DNA of 37,314 nucleotides, from the NCBI GenBank assembly GCA_947259105.1, contig CAMYKU010000035.1:1-37314 (forward strand). Reading direction: 5' to 3'. A model generated the notes under the pieces. The model saw only the letters and a list, made by a program, of their open reading frames with translations. It had not been told where the DNA came from and ran no database searches. Shown here piece after piece: positions 7,842 through 16,613 of this stretch. This DNA comes from an uncultured Alphaproteobacteria bacterium (lineage in GTDB: Bacteria; Pseudomonadota; Alphaproteobacteria; UBA8366; JADFVY01). Within the stretch, counting starts at the first letter, position 1; the number at the start of each line of letters is the position of its first letter. A program made the translations under genes and the position numbers.

Positions 7842-7910
7842 GCCGGCCAGCGCCATGGGCGTCGGATTGGAAATCCGCCGCCCTCTCCCGGAGCCAGCCC
7901 GCTGGCCGGC
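7842..7910. repeat. Structured element, copy 2 (nested stem-hairpin)
   Basis: Outer 11-bp stem GCCGGCCAGCG (7842-7852) pairs with CGCTGGCCGGC (7900-7910). The interior (7853-7899) is 47 nt, as in copy 1: CCAT, hairpin GGGCG-T-CGGATT, loop GGA, AATCCG-C-CGCCC, then 16 nt. Compared with copy 1, three stem pairs change on both sides so that pairing is kept. It lies between the YbhB remnant and the 3' end of the minus-strand SDR gene, 20 bp from the SDR stop. Confidence 0.7.
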
Positions 7911-7930
7911 GTCCGGTGGCCGGCAGGGCC

Positions 7931-8644
7931 TTACTGCGCGTTGACGATCTCACCGTGCCTCGTGCAGTCTGGGGCCGCGAGGTCGAGGAAGACCGGGGCG
8001 ATCTCTTCCGGGGCGGGCAGGGTCTCCGGGTCCTCGCCCGGCATGGCTTCGGCGCGCATGCCGGTGCGCGTCGCGCCGGGGTTGACGAGATTGACCTTGA
8101 TATTGGTCTTGGCGATTTCGGCGGCCCAGGTCAGCACAAGGTATTCCAGCGCGATCTTGGTCGTGCCGTAGGTTCCCCAATAGGCGCGGGGCGCGCGCGT
8201 CGCGCCGGTGGAGACGAAGATCGCCCGCCCCGCGTCGGACCGGCGCAACAGCGGGTCGAGGCTGCGGATCAGCCGGTAATTGGCGGTCAGGTTGATCGCC
8301 AGGGCCTCGTCCCAGACCTTCGGCTCGATATGGCCGACCGGCGTGAGACCGCCGAGCACGCCGGCGTTGCCGACCAGGACGTCGAGCCTGCCGTAGCGTT
8401 CGTGCAGCGCCGCGCCGAGCTTGTCGATGGCGTCGAAATCGGTGAGGTCCTGCGGCACCAGCGTCGCCGTCCCGCCGGCCGCCCTGATCGCGTCGTCCAG
8501 TTCCTCGAGCCCGCCGACGGTGCGCGCGACCGCCACGATATGCGCGCCTTCGGCGGCGAACAGCCGGGCCACCGCGGCGCCGATGCCGCGGCTCGCCCCG
8601 GTAATCACCGCGATCCGGCCCGCGAGCCGGCCCCCCTCCGCCAT
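7931..8644 (-). CDS. Short-chain dehydrogenase/reductase (SDR), substrate unknown
   Basis: 237 aa, classical SDR. The cofactor loop is TGASRGIG (residues 15-22), NAGV follows at the end of strand 4, and the catalytic Ser (VSTGA), Tyr and Lys (YGTTK) are present. The tail NPGATRTGM is the usual SDR substrate-loop region. There is no signal or membrane segment. The start overlaps the purF stop (TGATG), so it is translated from the same mRNA and may be coupled. The Rossmann fold implies NAD(P)H, but the substrate cannot be read. The association with purF may be positional only. Confidence 0.85.
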   Translation of the reverse strand: MAEGGRLAGRIAVITGASRGIGAAVARLFAAEGAHIVAVARTVGGLEELDDAIRAAGGTATLVPQDLTDFDAIDKLGAALHERYGRLDVLVGNAGVLGGLTPVGHIEPKVWDEALAINLTANYRLIRSLDPLLRRSDAGRAIFVSTGATRAPRAYWGTYGTTKIALEYLVLTWAAEIAKTNIKVNLVNPGATRTGMRAEAMPGEDPETLPAPEEIAPVFLDLAAPDCTRHGEIVNAQ

Positions 8645-10113
8645 CAGCCAAGCTCCGCCAGCAGGGAGAGCTGGACCCCGTCATTGCCGCCCAGCTGGTC
8701 GGTCAGCGCGATCGGGTACTCGCCGGAGAAGCAGGCGTCGCAATACTGCGGCGCTTCACCGGTCCGCCCGTCCTCGCCCACCGCCCGGTAGAGACCGTCC
8801 AGCGACAGGTAGGCGAGGCTGTCGGCGCCGATTTCAACACGGATTCCGTCGACCTCCAGCTGTGCCGCGAGGAGTTTGTCGCGCTCCGGCGTATCGACGC
8901 CATAGAAGCAGGAATGGGTGGTCGGCGGGCTGGAAACCCGCATGTGGACCTCGGTCGCGCCGGCGCCGCGCACCATCTCGACGATCTTCTTCGAGGTCGT
9001 TCCGCGCACGATGGAATCGTCGACGAGGATCACCCGCTTGCCTTCGATAAACGCGGCGTTCGCATTGTGCTTCAGCTTGACCCCGAGATGGCGGATTTCA
9101 TCGGTCGGCTCGATAAAGGTGCGGCCCACATAGTGGTTGCGAATGATGCCGAGCTCGAAGGGAATGCCGGACTGCTGGGCATAGCCCAGCGCCGCCGGAA
9201 CTCCCGAATCCGGCACCGGGATAACGACGTCGGCCTCGACATGCGATTCGCGGGCGAGTTCGGCACCGATACTCTTGCGCACCGCGTAGACCGACTTGCC
9301 CTCGACCCGGCTGTCCGGCCGCGCGAAGTAGATGTACTCGAAGATGCAGAACCGTGGCCTGCTGCGCAGGCCGTGGCGGTGGCTGTGCACGCCGGTGTCG
9401 TCGATCAGCACCAGTTCGCCCGGCTCGATGTCGCGTACGAACTCCGCGCCGATGATATCGAAGGCGCAGCTCTCGGAGGCAAGGATCCAGGCGTCGTCCA
9501 GCCGGCCGAGCTGCAGCGGGCGCACGCCCAGCTGGTCGCGCACGCCGATCAGCCCTTCCTTGGTCAGCAGGATCAGCGAATACGCGCCCTCGACCTGCCG
9601 CAGCGCCGCCTTGACCCGGTCCAGCATGCCGCCATGGCCGGTTGCGATCAGATGATTGAGAACCTCGGTATCGGTCGTCGACTGGAAGATCGAGCCGTGG
9701 CGGATCAGGTCCTGGCGCAGCGTGCGGGCATTGGTCAGATTGCCGTTGTGGGCGACCGCGATGCCGCCGAACTCGAACTCCGCAAACAGCGGCTGCACGT
9801 TGCGCAGCAGCGGCTCGCCGGTCGTCGAGTAGCGGTTGTGCCCGACCGCGGCGGTGCCTTTGAGCTGCCCGATGACGCTGCTGTTGGCGAATATCTCGCC
9901 GACCAGGCCGACCCCGCGATGGGCGTTGAACTGTCTGCCGTCGAAGGCGACGATGCCGGCGGCCTCCTGCCCGCGGTGCTGCAGCGCGTGGAGGCCAAGC
10001 GCGGCGTGCGCACCGGCGTCGGGATGGCCGTAGATGCCGAAAACCGCGCATTCCTCGCGCAGGTGGTCGTCGTCGTAGGGATTGGTGGTCGATGTCACGG
10101 CGGGCGTTCCCAT
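8644..10113 (-). CDS. purF: Amidophosphoribosyltransferase PurF
   Basis: 489 aa. PurF makes 5-phosphoribosylamine from PRPP and glutamine, the first committed step of purine synthesis. The N-terminal Ntn glutaminase shows REECAVFGIYG, whose Cys (residue 22) becomes the N-terminal nucleophile after a short propeptide is removed, with LQHRGQEAAG and THNRYSTTG-like blocks. The PRTase domain has VILVDDSIVRGTTS, the PRPP-binding motif. The ATG at 10113 overlaps the cvpA stop (TGATG); a GTG three bases upstream is in frame but less likely. cvpA-purF is a classic pairing (E. coli cvpA is colicin V production/purF leader). Confidence 0.96.
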   Translation of the reverse strand: MGTPAVTSTTNPYDDDHLREECAVFGIYGHPDAGAHAALGLHALQHRGQEAAGIVAFDGRQFNAHRGVGLVGEIFANSSVIGQLKGTAAVGHNRYSTTGEPLLRNVQPLFAEFEFGGIAVAHNGNLTNARTLRQDLIRHGSIFQSTTDTEVLNHLIATGHGGMLDRVKAALRQVEGAYSLILLTKEGLIGVRDQLGVRPLQLGRLDDAWILASESCAFDIIGAEFVRDIEPGELVLIDDTGVHSHRHGLRSRPRFCIFEYIYFARPDSRVEGKSVYAVRKSIGAELARESHVEADVVIPVPDSGVPAALGYAQQSGIPFELGIIRNHYVGRTFIEPTDEIRHLGVKLKHNANAAFIEGKRVILVDDSIVRGTTSKKIVEMVRGAGATEVHMRVSSPPTTHSCFYGVDTPERDKLLAAQLEVDGIRVEIGADSLAYLSLDGLYRAVGEDGRTGEAPQYCDACFSGEYPIALTDQLGGNDGVQLSLLAELG

Positions 10114-10847
10114 CACTGATTGCCTTCGATCAGGCGTTGCATGTCACTGCGCTCTTCGTCGCCATAGCCCGGCTCCGCCTCCGGTTCGTCTTCGGGCGGT
10201 TCCGTGCTTTCGGGCGGCAGGGGTTGCGTGAGCTTGCGCAGACGGTCCTCGGCCTCGATCGATTCGAGCGTCTCGCCGATCGCGTCCAGCTTGTCCGTCG
10301 CAAGTCCCTTGACCGCGTCTTCGACACCCTCCACGGCGTCGTCAATCCCGTTCCGGTGCGGCTCGACCCCCGTCAACGCGCCGGCCGGCAGCAGCCGCAC
10401 CAGGGCGTTGGCCCCCGACCTGATCAATGGCAGTGTCTTGGCGTCGGCAATCTGCTCGGGAAAGTCATCCTCATCCCAGAACAGCGTTGCGCCGATATAG
10501 ATCAGCGAAACCAGTACGACACCCAGGGCCAGGCCGAAAGCGAATCCGAGCGCCCGGTCCAGATGGCCGAGTACGCTGCCGCGGACGCGGCTTGAGATCA
10601 TGTGGGTGACGATCGTCAGGAGGACCAGGGTCAGCACGAATACGGCGGTGGCGGCGACACCGTCACGAATCAGGGTGGAGTCGATCAGGCCCTCCAGATA
10701 CGGGCTCAGATGGGGAAAGCTGTAAAACGCCGTGAGCGCGGCGCCGCCCCAGCTGATGATCAGCAACAGGAACTTGACCAGGCCCATGGAGAACGCGAGG
10801 ACCCCGGATATCAGCAGTACGCCTGCGACTACGATATCGGCAATCAC
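10113..10847 (-). CDS. cvpA: CvpA family membrane protein
   Basis: 244 aa with four predicted membrane helices in residues about 1-125 and a long acidic, Pro/Glu-rich cytoplasmic tail (about 150-244). CvpA is required for colicin V export and envelope robustness in E. coli, and is usually next to purF. The start is GTG at 10847, overlapping the radA stop by 4 nt (GTGA), and its stop overlaps the purF start. That chain of overlaps strongly supports one transcript. The tail is longer than in enterobacterial CvpA. Confidence 0.9.
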   Translation of the reverse strand: MIADIVVAGVLLISGVLAFSMGLVKFLLLIISWGGAALTAFYSFPHLSPYLEGLIDSTLIRDGVAATAVFVLTLVLLTIVTHMISSRVRGSVLGHLDRALGFAFGLALGVVLVSLIYIGATLFWDEDDFPEQIADAKTLPLIRSGANALVRLLPAGALTGVEPHRNGIDDAVEGVEDAVKGLATDKLDAIGETLESIEAEDRLRKLTQPLPPESTEPPEDEPEAEPGYGDEERSDMQRLIEGNQ

Positions 10848-12265
10848 GCTTCGGCTCCCCCGAGCAGGGCGGCCCGTGCCGCAGGGGCCTTGTCCCCGAA
10901 TATCATGACCAGGTCGGCGATGTCGCCGATACCGCGAACCTGCAGCGCTCCGGCGCCGCCGGCGTTGCGCCCGAGCCGCGGTGCGAGGGCGCGCGAAAAG
11001 CCCAGTTTGGCCGCTTCCTTCAACCGCGCTTCGGTCTGGGCCACCGGGCGCACTTCCCCGGACAGGCCGATCTCGCCGAACACCACGCTGTCCTGGGGCG
11101 CCGGGCGGCCGGTCAATGAAGAGATCAGCGCCGCCGCCACCGCCAGGTCGGCGGCGGGCTCCGAAATCCGCAATCCGCCGGCCACGTTCAGGTATACGTC
11201 ATTGCTGGAGAAATGAATCCCGGCTCTCGCCTCGAGCACCGCGAGCACCATGGCCAGGCGGCCGCCATCCCATCCGATCACCGCGCGCCGCGGCGTGCCC
11301 AGCGGCGACGGGGCGACCAGCGCCTGGATTTCCACCAGCACCGGCCGCGAGCCCTCCAGCCCGGCAAACACCACCGCACCCGAGACCGGCTCGTCCCGCT
11401 CCGAGAGGAAAAGCCGCGAGGGGTTCGGCACTTCGGCAAGCCCCTTGCCGGTCATCTCGAAGACGCCGATCTCGTCGGTCGGCCCGAAGCGGTTTTTGAC
11501 CGCACGCAGGATACGGAACTGGTGGCCGCGCTCGCCTTCGAAATAGAGCACGGTGTCGACCATATGTTCGAGCACCCGGGGCCCCGCGATCGTGCCCTCC
11601 TTGGTGACATGGCCGACCAGCAGAACGGCAAACCCCCGCCGCTTGGCGGCGCGGATCAGCTCCTGCGCACAGGCCCGGACCTGGGCAACGGTCCCCGGCG
11701 CCGAGTCGAGGGCGTCGATATACATGGTCTGAATCGAATCGATGACCACGATTTCGGGGGCGTCGGGGCCGTTCAGGGTCGACAGGATGGTGGTCAGGTC
11801 GGTTGCCGCGGCCAGCCCGACCGGCGCCTTGGCGACGCCCAGCCGTTCCGCCCGCATGCGCACCTGGTCGACCGATTCCTCGCCGGTAACATAGGCCACG
11901 CGGGTCTCGGCGCCGAGCGCGGCCGCGACCTGCAGCAGCAGCGTCGACTTGCCGATTCCGGGGTCGCCGCCGACCAGGAGCGCCGAACCCGGCACCAGCC
12001 CGCCGCCGGAAACGCGGTCGAATTCGGCGATGCCGGTGCGGCGTCGTGCGACCTGTCCGGTCTCGCCGTCCAGCGCCACCAGCGCCAGGCGCCGGGCGTT
12101 GCCGCCGCCCTTGCCACCCTTGCCGGCCTTGCCGCCGATCGGGGCCGAATCGGCGATTTCCTCGACGATGCTGTTCCATTCGCCGCAGGCGTCGCAGCGG
12201 CCGCTCCAGCGGGGGTGAACCGCGCCGCAGGACTGGCAGACATATCGCGTGTTCTTGCGGGCCAC
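10844..12265 (-). CDS. radA: DNA repair protein RadA (Sms)
   Basis: 473 aa. The N-terminal zinc ribbon has Cys10, Cys13, Cys24 and Cys27 (CQSC-x10-CDAC). The RecA-like core has Walker A GGDPGIGKST (residues 99-108) and the RadA-specific KNRFG (in VKNRFGPTDEIG). The C-terminus is the Lon-protease-like domain without an active site. RadA is a helicase that drives branch migration in recombination and repair. The start is GTG at 12265 because the zinc finger begins right after it; there is no strong ribosome site. It follows mlaF with a 36-bp gap. Confidence 0.96.
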   Translation of the reverse strand: MARKNTRYVCQSCGAVHPRWSGRCDACGEWNSIVEEIADSAPIGGKAGKGGKGGGNARRLALVALDGETGQVARRRTGIAEFDRVSGGGLVPGSALLVGGDPGIGKSTLLLQVAAALGAETRVAYVTGEESVDQVRMRAERLGVAKAPVGLAAATDLTTILSTLNGPDAPEIVVIDSIQTMYIDALDSAPGTVAQVRACAQELIRAAKRRGFAVLLVGHVTKEGTIAGPRVLEHMVDTVLYFEGERGHQFRILRAVKNRFGPTDEIGVFEMTGKGLAEVPNPSRLFLSERDEPVSGAVVFAGLEGSRPVLVEIQALVAPSPLGTPRRAVIGWDGGRLAMVLAVLEARAGIHFSSNDVYLNVAGGLRISEPAADLAVAAALISSLTGRPAPQDSVVFGEIGLSGEVRPVAQTEARLKEAAKLGFSRALAPRLGRNAGGAGALQVRGIGDIADLVMIFGDKAPAARAALLGGAEA

Positions 12266-12301
12266 TTCAGGCGTCCGTTTCGTGTTCTTCGGCGATGCGG
12301 A

Positions 12302-13090
12302 TCAACGGGCGCGAACCTCCATCCGGATCGGGCCCTCGGCCCGGCCATGGATGAACTGGTCGACAAAATCGTTTCCGGAACGGTCGATCTCGCTCGTCGG
12401 ACCGTTCCAGATGATTTCTCCCTTATACAACATAGCGATGCGATCGGCGATCTTTCGCGCACTGGCCATGTCGTGAGTGATCGAAAGTGCGGTCGCGCCC
12501 AGTTCGCGCACGCATTTTACGATCAGGTCGTTGATGACATCGGCCATGATCGGATCGAGCCCGGTGGTTGGTTCGTCGAAAAAGATGACCTCGGGTTCGG
12601 TCGCGATGGCGCGGGCGAGGCCCACGCGCTTCTTCATGCCGCCCGACAACTCGGCCGGCCACAGCTCGCCCACATTTGCCGACATCCCGACAGCGGCAAG
12701 TTTGGCGATCGCGATTTCCTTCGCCTGCATCCGGTCCATGTTCTCGCCCTGGATAAGCCCGAAGGCGACGTTCTCCCAGACCCTCAGGCTGTCGAACAGG
12801 GCGCCGCCCTGGAACAGCATGCCGAACTTCCGGTTGATGATCTCGCGCTCCGCCGCCGGCAGGCCGATGACCGGCTCCCCGTCGACCTCGATGACACCGT
12901 CTTCGGGCTCCAGCAGACCGAGAATGCACTTCAGGAGCACCGATTTCCCGCTGCCCGATCCGCCGATAACCAGCACCGACTCGCCGACGCCGACATCCAG
13001 GTCCAGTCCGTCGAGCACCACGTTGCCGCCGAACCGCTTGTGCAGATTGCGGATGCGGATCTTGGGAGGGAGAGTTTCGCGTGCGCTCAT
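12302..13090 (-). CDS. mlaF: MlaF-like phospholipid-transport ATPase
   Basis: 262 aa ABC ATPase. Walker A is GGSGSGKS (residues 43-50), the signature is LSGGMKKR (148-155), and Walker B is VIFFDEP (168-174); the H-loop (ITHD) is present. Similarity to MlaF is strong (FQGGALFDSL, the GLDPI region and TTGLDPIM). With MlaE it moves phospholipids between inner membrane and periplasm to keep outer-membrane asymmetry, or in some alphaproteobacteria imports lipid. The start overlaps mlaE by 4 nt (ATGA). mlaD, which normally completes the operon, is absent here; radA follows instead, so mlaD is probably elsewhere. Confidence 0.92.
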   Translation of the reverse strand: MSARETLPPKIRIRNLHKRFGGNVVLDGLDLDVGVGESVLVIGGSGSGKSVLLKCILGLLEPEDGVIEVDGEPVIGLPAAEREIINRKFGMLFQGGALFDSLRVWENVAFGLIQGENMDRMQAKEIAIAKLAAVGMSANVGELWPAELSGGMKKRVGLARAIATEPEVIFFDEPTTGLDPIMADVINDLIVKCVRELGATALSITHDMASARKIADRIAMLYKGEIIWNGPTSEIDRSGNDFVDQFIHGRAEGPIRMEVRAR

Positions 13091-13860
13091 TTGCCGAAGA
13101 ACATCTCGGTGATGAGGTAATTGGACACCAGGATCAGGATCGAGGCCGACACCACGGCGTTGGTGGTCGCCGCACCGACACCCTGCGCGCCGCCGCGGCT
13201 GTGGTAGCCGTTGTAACAGCCCAGCAACGCGACGATGAATCCGAAACAGGCCGCTTTCACCACGCCGGACCAGACATCGAGAAACGCGACGTTCTCCCAG
13301 GTGAACTTCAGGAAGATCGCCGGGTTGAAACCGAGCTTGTACACGCTGACGAGATAGCCGCCGAATACGCCGATGGTGTCGCCGACCAGAACCAGCAGCG
13401 GCAGCATCGTCAAACCCGCGATGAGGCGCGGCGCGATCAGGTATTTGTGCGGGTTGGTGGACAGGGTGGTCAGTGCGTCGATCTGCTCGGTCACGCGCAT
13501 GGTGCCGATTTCCGCGGCCATGGCCGCGCCGATGCGCCCCGCGACCATCAGGCCCGACAGGACCGGACTGAGTTCGCGGGTCATCGACTGTACGACGATC
13601 CGCGGGATCACGCCCTCGGCCACGGCGCGATCCAGGCCCGCGTAGCTTTGCAGGGCCAGAACCATCCCGGAAAAGAGCGTCGTCAGGCCGACGACCGGCA
13701 GCGAGTAATATCCGATGTCGATCAGCTGCCGGCCGATGAGCCGCGGGTAGATCGGCGGCCGGACGCAGTGCGAAACCGAAACGATGGCGAACAGGGCCAG
13801 CCGTCCGGTCGATTCGAGAAAGCCCCAGAAGGCCCTGCCGATCGGCTGCAGGACGTTCAC
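13087..13860 (-). CDS. mlaE: MlaE-like ABC transporter permease
   Basis: 257 aa with an amphipathic N-terminal helix followed by five or so membrane helices. The family motifs are LFSGMVLALQSY near residue 62 and VAGRIGAAMAAEIGTM in the middle (about 125), both typical of MlaE/YrbE. It is the transmembrane half of the phospholipid ABC transporter, forming a dimer with two MlaF. The start is GTG at 13860 and overlaps the alr stop by 4 nt; the stop overlaps mlaF. There is no gene of the mlaD/mlaC/mlaB set nearby. Confidence 0.92.
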   Translation of the reverse strand: MNVLQPIGRAFWGFLESTGRLALFAIVSVSHCVRPPIYPRLIGRQLIDIGYYSLPVVGLTTLFSGMVLALQSYAGLDRAVAEGVIPRIVVQSMTRELSPVLSGLMVAGRIGAAMAAEIGTMRVTEQIDALTTLSTNPHKYLIAPRLIAGLTMLPLLVLVGDTIGVFGGYLVSVYKLGFNPAIFLKFTWENVAFLDVWSGVVKAACFGFIVALLGCYNGYHSRGGAQGVGAATTNAVVSASILILVSNYLITEMFFGK

Positions 13861-14954
13861 GCGCGGTCTCCGCCGTTCACGTAGCGTCGCGCGTAGCGGC
13901 GGCCCAGGCCGGTGAGGATTTCATAGCCGATCGTGCCGGCCTCTGCCGCCAGCGCGTCCACATCGTGATGCGGTCCGATCAGATCCACCATGTCGCCGGG
14001 TCTGGCCTCCGGTGCCCGCGTCACATCAAGAGTAATCAGGTCCATCGACACGCGGCCGATGACGGGGACGGGTATGCCGCGGAAACGGGCGGTGCCGCGC
14101 CCACTCAGACTCCTCGGATACCCGTCCGCATAACCCGCCGCCACGGTCGCCACGCGGGTGGGCCCGGCGAAGCGGTGGGTCGCACCATATCCAACGGTCT
14201 GGGGGGTGTCAACGTCCCGGATTTGAAGGATTTTCGCCTGCAGCCGAACGACCGGCGCCATCGGATTCGGCTGTCCCGGCCGCGGGTTCACGCCATGCAG
14301 GCAGACGCCGGGACGGACCATATCGAAATGGTATTCCGGCCCCAGGAATATCCCCGAAGAGGCGGCAAGACTGGCCGGTGCGGAGGGCAGGCGGGCAAGC
14401 GCCGCCGCGAAGGCATCGCGCTGTTGCCGGTTCAGCGGATCGTCGGGCGCGTCGGCGCAGGCAAGGTGGCTCATGATCAGCGCCAGCTGGACGCCGTCCA
14501 GCTGTGCCGGGTCGTCGGCCAGGATGTCCGTTTCCGCCGGCGGCAGGCCAAGCCGCGCCATGCCGGTATCGAGATGCAGCGCCGCCGGCGCAGGACCATT
14601 GTCGCGACTCCAGCGGCGCCATGCGTCGACCTGCCCCAGATCGTTGAGCACCGGGACCAGGCGTTGCGCTTTGAAATCGGCGGGCGCCCCCGCGATCATC
14701 CCGTTGAGAACGCAGATTCCGGCGTCCGGGAGCAGCGCGCGCAGCTCGACCCCTTCCTCGATCGTGGCGACGAAGAATGTGCGGCAGCCTTGATTCGCCA
14801 ATATGCGGACCACAGGCTCCAGCCCGAGCCCATAGCCGTCGGCCTTGACCGCCGCGGCAGCTTCGGCCGGCGCCGCCTTTTCCGCAAGCAGCCGGTAGTT
14901 CGCCGCGATCGCGCCGAGGTCGATGGTCAAAAGGCCCGCCGGCGAGTCCGTCAT
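13857..14954 (-). CDS. alr: Alanine racemase
   Basis: 365 aa. PLP enzyme making D-alanine for peptidoglycan. The PLP lysine is Lys37 in VKADGYGLG; the catalytic Tyr of the second domain is Tyr256 in VGYGATHR; IGRVSMDLI matches the family's conserved C-terminal block. Length and domain order (TIM barrel, then beta domain) are normal. The ATG lies 31 bp after the dnaB stop. Together with the nearby mlaEF and rpsF operon it belongs to the long minus-strand transcript. Confidence 0.95.
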   Translation of the reverse strand: MTDSPAGLLTIDLGAIAANYRLLAEKAAPAEAAAAVKADGYGLGLEPVVRILANQGCRTFFVATIEEGVELRALLPDAGICVLNGMIAGAPADFKAQRLVPVLNDLGQVDAWRRWSRDNGPAPAALHLDTGMARLGLPPAETDILADDPAQLDGVQLALIMSHLACADAPDDPLNRQQRDAFAAALARLPSAPASLAASSGIFLGPEYHFDMVRPGVCLHGVNPRPGQPNPMAPVVRLQAKILQIRDVDTPQTVGYGATHRFAGPTRVATVAAGYADGYPRSLSGRGTARFRGIPVPVIGRVSMDLITLDVTRAPEARPGDMVDLIGPHHDVDALAAEAGTIGYEILTGLGRRYARRYVNGGDRA

Positions 14955-14985
14955 TGACGCGCCCCAGCCTGCTTATCGCCACCCA

Positions 14986-16509
14986 TCAGAACCCGTCGTC
15001 GCCGCCGTGGTGCCGGTCCAGATCCGCGAATTTCGTCAGGCTGCCATCGAAGAACAGGCTGATGGACCCGACCGGGCCGTGGCGCTGCTTGGCGATGATC
15101 ACGCTGGCGGTGTTGCGGGCATCGGCCATGCGTTCCTGCCAGTTGGCGTGGCGATCCTCGAACTTGTCCGTCTTATCGTCGACACCGCGAATCGGTTCGG
15201 CCTTTTCCAGGTAATACTCCTCGCGGAAGATGAACATGACGACGTCCGCGTCCTGCTCGATTGAGCCCGACTCGCGCAGGTCGGACAGTTGTGGGCGCTT
15301 GTCCTCGCGCTGCTCGACGGCCCGGCTCAGCTGCGAGAGCGCAAGCACCGGAACCGACAGTTCCTTGGCCAGGGTCTTCAGTCCGCGGGTGATCTCGGAG
15401 ATTTCCTGCACGCGGTTCTCGCTGCGCCGGCTGGACGAGGGCTGCAGCAGTTGCAGGTAGTCGACGACGATCAGGTCCAGCCCGCTCTGGCGTTTCAGCC
15501 GCCGCGCCCGTGTGCGCATGGTCGAGATGGTGATCGCCGGGGTGTCGTCGATAAACAGCGAAACCCGGCTCATCTCCTGGCTCGCGACGGCGAAGGCCTG
15601 GAATTCGTCGTTGCTGACCTCGCCGCGCCGGATCTTGTCCGACGGGATGCCCGATTCCTGAGAGAGAATCCGCGCCGCCAGTTGTTCGGAAGACATTTCC
15701 AGCGAGAAGAACAGCACGCGGTGCGTCCCCTCCTGGCCGCCATCCCCTTCGGCGGGCCTGTTCGCCCGCGCCGCGTTGTAGGCGATGTTCGTGGCGAGCG
15801 CCGTCTTGCCCATCGACGGGCGGCCCGCCAGGATGATCAGGTCGGATCCGTGCAGGCCGCCGAGCCGCCGGTCGATATCCTTGAGCCCCGTCGTCACGCC
15901 GACCACGTGGCCTTCCCTCTTGAAGGCCTGTTCCGCCTCTTCCACGGCGACAAGGGAGGCGTGCTTCAGCGAAACGATGCCGCGTTCGGTCTCGCCGACG
16001 GTGGCAAGGTCGTAGAGCCGCTGTTCCGCGTCCTCGATCTGGTCCGTCGCCGCCTTGTCGATCTCGTGGCTGTAGGCCTCGTTGACGACGTCCTCGCCCA
16101 GCCCGATCAGCTGGCGGCGCAGGTACATGTCGTGGATCGTGCGGGCATAATCGACGACGTTGACGACGCTGACCACCGAAGCTGCGAGGTCGAACAGGTA
16201 CTGGCCGCCGCCGACCTGGGCCAGCCCCTCGTCCTTTTCGAAGAAATGCCTGAGCGTCAGCGGGCCCGCCACCTGGCCGCGCTCGATCAGCCGCGCCGCG
16301 GCCTCGTAAATGCGGCCGTGCACAGGCTCAAAGAAATGCCCGGGCTCGAGGATTTCCGAGACCTTTTCGAAGGCGCGATTGTTGGTCAGAAGGGCGCCGA
16401 GCAGTGCCGCCTCGATTTCGGCGCTATGCGGCGGCGTGCGATAGGCGAGGCCTTCACCGTCCTCGCCGCGCAGCGGCGTGACGGTGTTGTCGGGTACTGT
16501 TGGTGTCAT
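14986..16509 (-). CDS. dnaB: Replicative DNA helicase DnaB
   Basis: 507 aa. The ATG at 16509 starts MTPTVPDN, in line with alphaproteobacterial DnaB; an upstream in-frame ATG would add unrelated residues. The N-terminal helical DnaB domain (about 25-130) precedes the RecA-like helicase: Walker A GRPSMGKT (229-236), then VVDYLQLL, the QLSR and REEYY blocks. It unwinds DNA at the replication fork as a hexamer. A strong ribosome site is not evident. It lies downstream of rplI with a 104-bp gap, a typical alphaproteobacterial order. Confidence 0.97.
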   Translation of the reverse strand: MTPTVPDNTVTPLRGEDGEGLAYRTPPHSAEIEAALLGALLTNNRAFEKVSEILEPGHFFEPVHGRIYEAAARLIERGQVAGPLTLRHFFEKDEGLAQVGGGQYLFDLAASVVSVVNVVDYARTIHDMYLRRQLIGLGEDVVNEAYSHEIDKAATDQIEDAEQRLYDLATVGETERGIVSLKHASLVAVEEAEQAFKREGHVVGVTTGLKDIDRRLGGLHGSDLIILAGRPSMGKTALATNIAYNAARANRPAEGDGGQEGTHRVLFFSLEMSSEQLAARILSQESGIPSDKIRRGEVSNDEFQAFAVASQEMSRVSLFIDDTPAITISTMRTRARRLKRQSGLDLIVVDYLQLLQPSSSRRSENRVQEISEITRGLKTLAKELSVPVLALSQLSRAVEQREDKRPQLSDLRESGSIEQDADVVMFIFREEYYLEKAEPIRGVDDKTDKFEDRHANWQERMADARNTASVIIAKQRHGPVGSISLFFDGSLTKFADLDRHHGGDDGF

Positions 16510-16613
16510 GGTCCGGAAGACTACACCCGCCTCGCGGCGGGCGTAACCGTTCAATGAACATGCAATAGAAGGATATCGGGGATAACTCCCCAAAGCGGCG
16601 TCGCGCCCGGGGT

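Noticed and set aside
11213..13120. Plus-strand 635-codon frame over radA and mlaF
   Set aside because: Sense genes show Walker, zinc and ABC motifs; the antisense frame has no domain.
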